5,967 nucleotides of DNA. Source: Parcubacteria group bacterium Gr01-1014_72 (GTDB taxonomy: Bacteria; Patescibacteriota; Minisyncoccia; Phycocordibacterales; VMFH01). Shown one piece after another: positions 1 through 4,756 of this stretch. The notes beneath the pieces are model-generated. The model was not told the DNA's origin, ran no database searches, and was given only the letters and a program-made list of their open reading frames with translations. The position numbers and the translations under genes are program-made. The stretch's first letter is position 1. Every line of letters begins with the position of its first letter. The DNA is taken from the NCBI GenBank assembly GCA_007375925.1, contig VMFH01000037.1:1-5967 (forward strand), written 5' to 3'.

Positions 1-211
1 TCTCACACTCTCGGTCAGTCCGGCGGATATGGGGAAGATTATCGGGCGCATGGGCAATACCGCCAAGGCGATTCGGACGCTCTTGCGCGTCGTCGGTATG
101 AAAAACAACGCGCGCGTTAATCTCAAGATTAACGAGCCGGAAGGGGGGCTCCGTTCTCCCGAGCGCGCGACGAAGTCGGTTGACGAGGCGATGGAAGACC
201 TCAAGATATAA
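1..211 (+). CDS. khpA: KhpA-type KH-domain RNA-binding protein, 5' truncated
   Basis: The open frame enters from the window edge (first full codon at 2) and ends at TAA 209-211, leaving 69 residues. The visible part is the core of a single KH domain: a beta strand (LTLSVSPAD), the RNA-binding GxxG loop GRMG at 44-55 inside GKIIGRMG, then the helix NTAKAIRTLLRVV and the strand ARVNLKI. KhpA (YlqC) proteins are small cytoplasmic RNA-binding proteins, often partnered with KhpB/Jag and linked to cell-size control and RNA regulation in Gram-positives. The gene commonly lies in the rpsP-khpA-rimM-trmD-rplS cluster, and trmD does follow here, but rimM is missing between them. About 24 residues after the last strand (from PEGG to the end, charged) extend beyond the usual short KhpA C-terminus. 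The ATG at 29 is internal to the domain and is not the true start. The family call is confident; the exact role is inferred. Confidence 0.88.
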   Translation, partial: LTLSVSPADMGKIIGRMGNTAKAIRTLLRVVGMKNNARVNLKINEPEGGLRSPERATKSVDEAMEDLKI

Positions 212-230
212 CCTTTTCACTTAACGCTCC

Positions 231-338
231 AAGATTTTGAAAATGATGTCAGCTTTTTTCATGAAAAATTCAAAACTCCTCGCAGACTCGTCAGACAGTT
301 GAATTTTTCTAAAAGCTTTGTCATTTTCTAAAATCTTT
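231..338. repeat. AT-rich long imperfect inverted repeat between khpA and trmD
   Basis: The left arm (231-277) and right arm (297-338) are imperfect reverse complements around a loop of about 19 nt (278-296). The best blocks are AGATTTT at 232-238 with AAAATCT at 329-335, GAAAATGA with TCATTTTC, AGCTTTT with AAAAGCT, and the perfect pair GAAAAATTCAA (263-273) with TTGAATTTTTC (299-309). GC content is about 30 percent, well below the flanking genes. RNA from either strand would fold into a long rod. It could be a small non-autonomous mobile or palindromic repeat, or a structured 3' UTR of khpA. I see no clear target-site duplication. A minus-strand ORF crosses it, but its sequence is imposed by the palindrome. 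Confidence 0.7.
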
Positions 339-380
339 ACGCGAATCGTTCTTACATCTCTCGGTCTCATGGTATAGAAA

Positions 381-419
381 GGTGGCGGGAGAGTACCCGC
401 CGCTTTTCTTTTTCTTTCT
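381..419 (+). terminator. Intrinsic (rho-independent) terminator
   Basis: GGCGGG (384-389) pairs with CCCGCC (396-401) across the loop AGAGTA. Outward it extends through a T-G wobble (383/402) and a G-C pair (382/403), and a T-rich tract (404-419) follows. This is a classic intrinsic terminator reading on the + strand. It probably ends the khpA transcript after a 3' UTR of about 170 nt, so trmD would need its own promoter or read-through. The minus-strand T-run is poor, so bidirectional action is unlikely. Confidence 0.82.
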
Positions 420-421
420 AG

Positions 422-456
422 ACGCCATACACTAAACACTATACGCTATACGCTAT
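422..456 (+). repeat. Five 7-bp tandem units running into the trmD start codon
   Basis: Consecutive heptads are ACGCCAT (422-428), ACACTAA (429-435), ACACTAT (436-442), ACGCTAT (443-449) and ACGCTAT (450-456). The last AT plus G457 forms the ATG start of trmD. The array therefore replaces the place where a Shine-Dalgarno site would lie, and none is visible. The repeated TATACG steps also loosely resemble a -10 element, so a promoter role is possible but unproven. Confidence 0.75.
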
Positions 457-1234
457 GCGATTTCATATAGTTACATTGTTCCCGAAGGCGTTTGATTCCT
501 ATCTTGGGGAGTCCATTGTAAAACGTGCGATTGAGGATGGGAAAATCGCGGTGAAGTTTTACAACCCGCGCGACTTTGCCGACAACAAGTGGCGGCGGAT
601 TGACCGCGCGCCCTACGGCGGCGGACCCGGCATGGTGATTCAAGCCGAACCCGTTATTCGTGCAATTGAGAAAGCTTTCTTCGTGATTCATTCCAAAGTT
701 CTCAAGAACTTTGGAATGAAAAAGACTTCTGTAAAAGCTAAAAAGCTACTAGCTACTAGCCACAAGCTTTCTCCCATCATTTGGTTGACCCCGAGCGGGA
801 AGCAGTTTACGAACGAGTACGCGCGGAAGGTGGCGAAGCGACACAGCAACATTATCATTGTGTGCGGACGCTACGAGGGCATTGATGCGCGCGTCAAAAA
901 AGTTTTTCAGAACACGACACGAATTACAAATGGGAAGCGGATGACACGAATAGGAGTTGAAGAGATTTCTGTCGGGCCGTTCGTTCTGACCGGCGGAGAA
1001 CTGCCGGCGATGGTTATGATTGACGCAATCGCGCGGCAGGTGCAGGGTGTCTTGGGGAATGAGGGCTCGCGTGAGGAGGAGCGCGTCGCGAGTCCCGATG
1101 TGTACACGCGTCCCGAGGTGTTTGAGTACAAAAAGAAAAGATACCGCGTCCCGAAAGTTCTCCTCACTGGCCACCACAGGAAAATAGAAGAGTGGCGAGC
1201 GAGTGTAATCAAGCGGCGCAGGCCCCACATCTGA
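455..1234 (+). CDS. trmD: tRNA (guanine-N1)-methyltransferase TrmD (m1G37)
   Basis: TrmD methylates G37 next to the anticodon using S-adenosylmethionine, preventing +1 frameshifts; it is a cytoplasmic homodimer. The 259-aa product shows the SPOUT trefoil-knot family signatures: N-terminal VTLFPKAFDSY, DRAPYGGGPGM (50-60), WLTPSGKQF (110-118), VCGRYEGIDARV (136-147), ISVGPFVLTGGELPAM (171-186), IDAIARQVQGVLG (189-201), then YTRPE (217-221) and VLLTGHHRKIEEWR (235-248). Compared with E. coli TrmD from memory, it has about 24 extra residues near 72-106 and about 12-14 near 150-166, a loop before YTRPE about four residues shorter, and it stops shortly after the KRRRPHI segment, lacking about 50 C-terminal residues. 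Both extra segments coincide with repeat-like DNA. Start ATG 455 fits the family N-terminus, although no Shine-Dalgarno site is visible. The gene lies downstream of khpA behind a terminator. Confidence 0.95.
   Translation: MRFHIVTLFPKAFDSYLGESIVKRAIEDGKIAVKFYNPRDFADNKWRRIDRAPYGGGPGMVIQAEPVIRAIEKAFFVIHSKVLKNFGMKKTSVKAKKLLATSHKLSPIIWLTPSGKQFTNEYARKVAKRHSNIIIVCGRYEGIDARVKKVFQNTTRITNGKRMTRIGVEEISVGPFVLTGGELPAMVMIDAIARQVQGVLGNEGSREEERVASPDVYTRPEVFEYKKKRYRVPKVLLTGHHRKIEEWRASVIKRRRPHI
687..720. repeat. Perfect 16-bp palindrome inside trmD
   Basis: The arm TTCATTCCAAAGTTCT (687-702) is the exact reverse complement of 705-720, separated by only CA. It encodes part of the extra segment of TrmD (residues 78-89, roughly IHSKVLKNFGMK). 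Further out, GAGAAAGCTT (668-677) is inverted at 764-773. The whole 668-773 stretch is about 37 percent GC, lower than the rest of the gene. A hairpin this strong inside a coding region is unusual and suggests an in-frame palindromic element. Confidence 0.85.
736..771 (+). repeat. Second heptad-like array, inside trmD
   Basis: AGCTAAAA (736-743) is followed by heptads AGCTACT (744-750), AGCTACT (751-757), AGCCACA (758-764) and AGCTTTC (765-771). The period is the same 7 bp as the array at 422-456, but the motif differs. It encodes residues in the extra TrmD segment (about 95-106) just before the conserved strand ending in LTPSG. With a 7-bp period the encoded residues do not repeat in a simple way. 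Confidence 0.6.
916..951 (+). repeat. In-frame 9-bp direct repeat with 27-bp period in trmD
   Basis: GACACGAAT occurs at 916-924 and again at 943-951, exactly 27 bp (nine codons) apart. It encodes Thr-Arg-Ile twice (155-157 and 164-166). It falls in the second segment that E. coli TrmD lacks, between the GRYEGIDARV motif and ISVGPFVLTGGE. A short in-frame duplication or repeat insertion is the simplest reading. Confidence 0.55.
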
Positions 1235-1241
1235 GCACCGG

Positions 1242-1250
1242 TTATCCACA
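1242..1250 (+). promoter_or_regulatory. Perfect-consensus DnaA-box 9-mer
   Basis: TTATCCACA matches the strict bacterial DnaA box. It lies 8 bp after the trmD stop and about 29 bp upstream of a strong promoter. It is flanked by a repeated GGTTAT (1240-1245 and 1251-1256). Only one copy is seen and there is no AT-rich unwinding cluster, so this is not an origin. It could be a DnaA regulatory or titration site, or chance. Confidence 0.35.
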
Positions 1251-1278
1251 GGTTATGCCTTGACCAACGCAAAGACTC

Positions 1279-1308
1279 TTGACAAGAATAACCGCCTTGG
1301 TCTATACT
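1279..1308 (+). promoter_or_regulatory. Near-consensus sigma70-type promoter
   Basis: The -35 hexamer TTGACA (1279-1284) is perfect. The -10 hexamer TATACT (1303-1308) matches TATAAT at five of six positions, and the spacer is 18 bp. The predicted transcription start is near 1315. It is the best promoter match in the window and sits directly before the structured RNA region and rpoB. Confidence 0.8.
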
Positions 1309-1314
1309 GCTGGC

Positions 1315-1458
1315 ACCGAAGAGATTGAGTCGTGGGTGATAGACGCTTGGCGAAATTACCAGAGTAGCCTTTGTTTGCTACGATTTTGCGCCGAAGAACT
1401 AAATAAGTCCCTCCACAAGCAAAAAGGCCGTCCGAAGTAAGGATCGGGCTTTTTGTTT
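1315..1458 (+). ncRNA. Putative structured small RNA or rpoB leader, class not recognised
   Basis: This stretch of about 145 nt is bounded by the strong promoter (1279-1308) and an intrinsic terminator (1420-1459), and I see no convincing ORF in it. Predicted pairing by eye: hairpin GTAGC (1364-1368) with GCTAC (1377-1381). It is enclosed by CTTGGCG (1346-1352) pairing with CGCC-G-AAG (1389-1396, one bulge) and AAAT (1353-1356) with ATTT (1383-1386). GTGGG (1332-1336) can pair with CTCCAC (1411-1416), and GCTTG (1345-1349) alternatively with CAAGC (1416-1420). I checked for SRP RNA, tmRNA, T-box and common riboswitch core motifs and saw none; 6S RNA cannot be judged by eye. It is either a free-standing sRNA or a leader/attenuator of the rpoBC operon. 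Confidence 0.6.
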
Positions 1459-1459
1459 G
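1420..1459 (+). terminator. Intrinsic terminator upstream of rpoB
   Basis: CAAAAAGGCCGTCC (1420-1433) pairs with GGATCGGGCTTTTTG (1441-1455) across the loop GAAGTAA, with one G-G mismatch and one bulged T, and a T-rich TTTGT follows. The A-tract/T-tract arms are typical of intrinsic terminators. It would end the 1315 transcript, or act as an attenuator about 75 nt before the rpoB start. Confidence 0.75.
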
Positions 1460-1468
1460 TATATCGTT

Positions 1469-1496
1469 TTGTCAAAACCAGACAAGGGTTTTTAAT
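1469..1496 (+). promoter_or_regulatory. Candidate rpoBC promoter with overlapping inverted repeats
   Basis: TTGTCA (1469-1474) and TTTAAT (1491-1496) each match their consensus at five of six positions, with a 16-bp spacer. This would place the start near 1503 and give an rpoB leader of about 30 nt downstream of the terminator. Two inverted repeats overlap it: AAAACC (1474-1479) with GGTTTT (1487-1492), and GTCAAAA (1471-1477) with TTTTGAC (1499-1505). They could be operator-like or chance in AT-rich DNA. Confidence 0.4.
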
Positions 1497-1532
1497 GTTT
1501 TTGACTTTTATCAGTTTGACCAATCTCCGTCT

Positions 1533-4500
1533 ATGACCCCATCACACACAGGGACGCAGACCAAGAAATACTTCTCCCATTTTCGGGAGCCGCTTGCGGC
1601 GCTTCCGAATCTCGTGGAACCCCAAGTGCAATCGTTTCAGTGGCTCCTCAGAGAGGGGCTCGCTGAAGTGTTCAAGGAATTTTCTCCCATCCGCGACTAC
1701 TCAGGGAAGAAGTATGAGCTTGAGTTTACAGAGTTCAAACTTGCGGAGGCGAAGTTTGACGAGTACTACGCCAAAGAGAACAAGCTCTCCTACGAGGCGT
1801 CGCTCAAAATAACGGTGCGGCTCAAGAACAAGCTCATGAACACGACAAAGGAACAAGAGATTTTTCTTGCGGATTTTCCTCTCATGACCGCGCACGGAAC
1901 CTTCATCGTGAGCGGCATTGAGCGCGTCATCGTGCCCCAGCTCGCCCGCTCCTTCGGTGTCTTTTTCACAGTGCAAGAACTTAAGGGACGGCGTCTCTTC
2001 GGGGCCAAAATTATTCCCGCCCGCGGCGCGTGGATTGAGATTGAAACGGACGTTGACAGCGCCCTCTATGTGCGGATTGACCGGAAGCGCAAGTTTCCGG
2101 CGACCTCGCTCCTTCGGGTGCTCGGCGCGGCCACGAATGAAAAAATTGCGGCGCTCTTTTCCGGCAACCAGCACGCGAAGGAGCACCTTACTGCGACACT
2201 GGCGAAAGACCACGCGACTGCCGCCGACGCGGCATACCTTGAGATACACAAACGGCTCCGCGACGGGGAAATCGGGACCGTGGAGAATGCGCGAGAGTTT
2301 GTCAATTCAATTTGGAGCGAAGAGCGCTACGACCTTTCGCGGGTCGGGCGCTTCCGTTTCAACAAGCGGTTTGGGAAGCCGCTCGAGGGGAAGGAGAGCG
2401 ACCGGCGCACTATTTCTCTTGATGATGTCACGACAATCATCTCGCATGTCATGACGCTCAATGCGACGCCCTCGGCGGAGGAGGATGATATTGACCATCT
2501 CGGGAGCAGGCGCGTCCGGTTCGTCGGCGAGCTCCTCCAGCAGAAAATTCGCGTCGGCATGTCCCAGATCAAGCGCAACATTCAGGACCGCCTCTCAACC
2601 GTTGATTCAAGCGTAACGCAGCCGGTGCAGTTCATCTCCCCGAAGCCCCTGCAGGCCCGCATCAAGGAGTTTTTTACAACGAACCAGCTCTCGCAGTTTA
2701 TGCAACAGGAGAACATTCTCTCCGAGCTTGAGCATCTTCGTACGCTCTCGGCCTTGGGCCCCGGCGGCCTTACAAGGGAGCGGGCGGGTTTTGAGGTTCG
2801 GGATGTGCATCCGTCCCACTACGGGCGGGTGTGTCCGATTCACACGCCGGAAGGTCCAAACATCGGCCTCATTCTCCGCCTCTCAACCTATGCGCGCATC
2901 AACGACTTCGGCATGATTGAGACGCCGTATGCGAAAGTGGTGAATGGCAAGATCACTGGAGAGATTCACTATTTGAACGCGTTGGAGGAGGAGGGGCAGA
3001 AAATTGCGCACGCGGCGGGTGCATGCGCTCCCGACGGCACGATACTTGACGAGTACGTTGAGGTGCGTTTTCAGGGAAGTCCCGACATGATAAAGCGCGA
3101 AGCGGTGAATTACAGCGACGTCGCGACCACGCAGGCCTTCTCCGTTGCAACGTCCATGATTCCGTTTCTTGAGCACGATGATGCGAACCGTGCGCTCATG
3201 GGTTCAAACATGCAGAAACAATCAACGCCGTGCCTCGTGCCGGAAGCCCCGCTTGTCGCGACGGGTATAGAAGAGCGTGCGGCGCGGGATACGGGACGGC
3301 TCATCCTCGCGGAGGAGAGCGGCACGGTTGCCGCTGTTGATGCCCGCCACATTGCCGTACGTACCCCCAAAGGAAAGACGCACGAGTACCCACTCGTTAA
3401 CTTCTCGCGCACCAACGGCTTCACCGCCGCGCACCATCGCCCCGTCGTCTCGCTCGGGCAGAAGGTGAAGAAGGAGGACCTCATGGCGGACACCTCTTCG
3501 AGCGACCGCGGGCAGATGGCGCTCGGCCAGAACGTGCTCGTCGCGTTCATGTCGTGGTCCGGTGCCAACTACGAAGACGCCATTATTCTTTCAGACCGCC
3601 TCGTGCGGGAGAGCAAGTTCACCTCCATCCACATTGAAGAGTTCGTCGTGAACGTCCGCGACACGAAACTCGGGCCCGAAGTCACGACGCACGACATTCC
3701 GAACGTCGGCGAGGCGAAGCTCAAAAATCTTGATGAAGACGGAATTGTCCGCATCGGCGCCGAGGTGCGTCCGGGCGACATCCTCGTCGGCAAAATTACC
3801 CCGAAGGGAGAAACACAGCTTACCCCCGAGGAGCGTCTTCTGCGCTCGCTTTTCGGCGAGAAGGCGCGCGACGTGAAGGATACCTCCAAGCGCATGGAGA
3901 ACGGGAAGCGGGGCCGCGTCATCGGCGTGAAGGTCTTTTCGCGCGAGAAGGGAAATAAACTTGAGAGCGGTATTTTGAAACGTATTCACATTGAAGTCGC
4001 GGAACTGCGCGTCATCTCGGTCGGCGACAAGCTCGCGGGGCGACACGGCAACAAGGGCGTCATTTCCAAGATTCTCCCCATTGAAGAGATGCCGTTCATG
4101 GAGGACGGTACGCCGATTGACGTCATTCTCACCCCGCTCGGCGTGCCCTCGCGCATGAACCTCGGGCAGATTCTGGAGCTTCACCTCGGATGCGCTGCGA
4201 AGGCCCTTCACTATCAGGCGATTGTGCCGCCGTTTACCGGCGCAACCGACGAGGAGATAAAGGGCGAGCTTGCAAAGGCGGGATTTGATACGTCAGGCAA
4301 GATGAAACTCTACGACGGGCGTACGGGAGAGTCCTTCGCCCAACCGATTGCGGTCGGGTATATGTACATCTTGAAGCTCCACCACATGGTTGAGGATAAG
4401 ATTCACATGCGTTCCATCGGACCGTACTCCCTCATCACGCAACAGCCTTTGGGTGGCAAGGCGCAGGGTGGCGGGCAGCGCTTCGGCGAAATGGAGGTGT

Positions 4501-4742
4501 GGGCGCTTCTCGGACATGGTGCGGCATACACTCTGCGGGAGATGCTCACCATCAAATCGGACGATATTCCCGGACGCGCCGCAGCGTTTGACGCAATTGT
4601 GAAGGGGGAGCCCCTGCGGGAATCAAACATTCCGGCGTCGTTTAACGTGCTTCTGAACAACATGCGCGGACTCGGACTCGATGTTCGGCTTGAGCGGCAG
4701 GGCGGTCGAAAACAGGAGCGCAGGGAACCGGCGGCAGAGTAA
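1533..4742 (+). CDS. rpoB: DNA-directed RNA polymerase subunit beta
   Basis: The 1069-aa beta subunit of RNA polymerase forms one side of the active-site cleft. In order it shows the N-terminal LPNLVEPQVQSFQWLL, FPLMTAHGTFIVSGIERVIVPQL (protrusion), the lobe motif VRIDRKRKFPATSLLRVLG, the rifamycin region NQLSQFM to SALGPGG (384-412), GRVCPIHTPEGPNIGL, SWSGANYEDAIILSD (674-688, with E681 D682 matching E. coli E813 D814), the catalytic-lysine segment VGDKLAGRHGNKG (K833 and K841 matching E. coli K1065 and K1073) and the C-terminal GGQRFGEMEVWALLGHGAAYTL. It is much shorter than E. coli RpoB (1342 aa): the two large lineage inserts are absent. Deviations include Q391, E393, L402 and T404 in the rifamycin region, and F141 where E. 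coli has Pro in the SPG motif. No Shine-Dalgarno site precedes ATG 1533, but the N-terminus fits the family. Confidence 0.98.
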   Translation: MTPSHTGTQTKKYFSHFREPLAALPNLVEPQVQSFQWLLREGLAEVFKEFSPIRDYSGKKYELEFTEFKLAEAKFDEYYAKENKLSYEASLKITVRLKNKLMNTTKEQEIFLADFPLMTAHGTFIVSGIERVIVPQLARSFGVFFTVQELKGRRLFGAKIIPARGAWIEIETDVDSALYVRIDRKRKFPATSLLRVLGAATNEKIAALFSGNQHAKEHLTATLAKDHATAADAAYLEIHKRLRDGEIGTVENAREFVNSIWSEERYDLSRVGRFRFNKRFGKPLEGKESDRRTISLDDVTTIISHVMTLNATPSAEEDDIDHLGSRRVRFVGELLQQKIRVGMSQIKRNIQDRLSTVDSSVTQPVQFISPKPLQARIKEFFTTNQLSQFMQQENILSELEHLRTLSALGPGGLTRERAGFEVRDVHPSHYGRVCPIHTPEGPNIGLILRLSTYARINDFGMIETPYAKVVNGKITGEIHYLNALEEEGQKIAHAAGACAPDGTILDEYVEVRFQGSPDMIKREAVNYSDVATTQAFSVATSMIPFLEHDDANRALMGSNMQKQSTPCLVPEAPLVATGIEERAARDTGRLILAEESGTVAAVDARHIAVRTPKGKTHEYPLVNFSRTNGFTAAHHRPVVSLGQKVKKEDLMADTSSSDRGQMALGQNVLVAFMSWSGANYEDAIILSDRLVRESKFTSIHIEEFVVNVRDTKLGPEVTTHDIPNVGEAKLKNLDEDGIVRIGAEVRPGDILVGKITPKGETQLTPEERLLRSLFGEKARDVKDTSKRMENGKRGRVIGVKVFSREKGNKLESGILKRIHIEVAELRVISVGDKLAGRHGNKGVISKILPIEEMPFMEDGTPIDVILTPLGVPSRMNLGQILELHLGCAAKALHYQAIVPPFTGATDEEIKGELAKAGFDTSGKMKLYDGRTGESFAQPIAVGYMYILKLHHMVEDKIHMRSIGPYSLITQQPLGGKAQGGGQRFGEMEVWALLGHGAAYTLREMLTIKSDDIPGRAAAFDAIVKGEPLRESNIPASFNVLLNNMRGLGLDVRLERQGGRKQERREPAAE

Positions 4743-4756
4743 CTTACACCACGATT

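Noticed and set aside
263..300. Hammerhead-ribozyme-like core CTGACGA on the minus strand
   Set aside because: The 7-mer matches CUGANGA, but the flanking sequence cannot form stem II and the GAAA partner is not placed correctly.
221..439. Minus-strand ORF of 72 codons (49 from the ATG at 370) over the khpA-trmD spacer
   Set aside because: It lies across the inverted repeat and the terminator stem, which dictate its sequence. There is no ribosome-binding site and no recognisable domain. A real small protein cannot be fully excluded.
422..771. CRISPR array suggested by several short repeats
   Set aside because: The repeats are 7-9 bp tandem or scattered units, without the 23-45 bp repeats and unique spacers of a CRISPR array.
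749..1249. Minus-strand open frame (166 codons) opposite trmD
   Set aside because: It is antisense to the conserved TrmD core, has no domain and has no initiation signals.
1235..1300. Replication origin suggested by the DnaA box
   Set aside because: There is only one box, with no box cluster, no AT-rich unwinding element and no dnaA or dnaN gene nearby.
1701..2249. Minus-strand open frame (182 codons) opposite the rpoB N-terminal region
   Set aside because: It is a shadow of a clearly real gene; composition and context give no independent support.
3591..4211. Long minus-strand open frame (206 codons) opposite rpoB
   Set aside because: It is antisense to one of the most conserved parts of rpoB. 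Such frames arise from the codon bias of GC-rich genes, and its translation shows no known motif.
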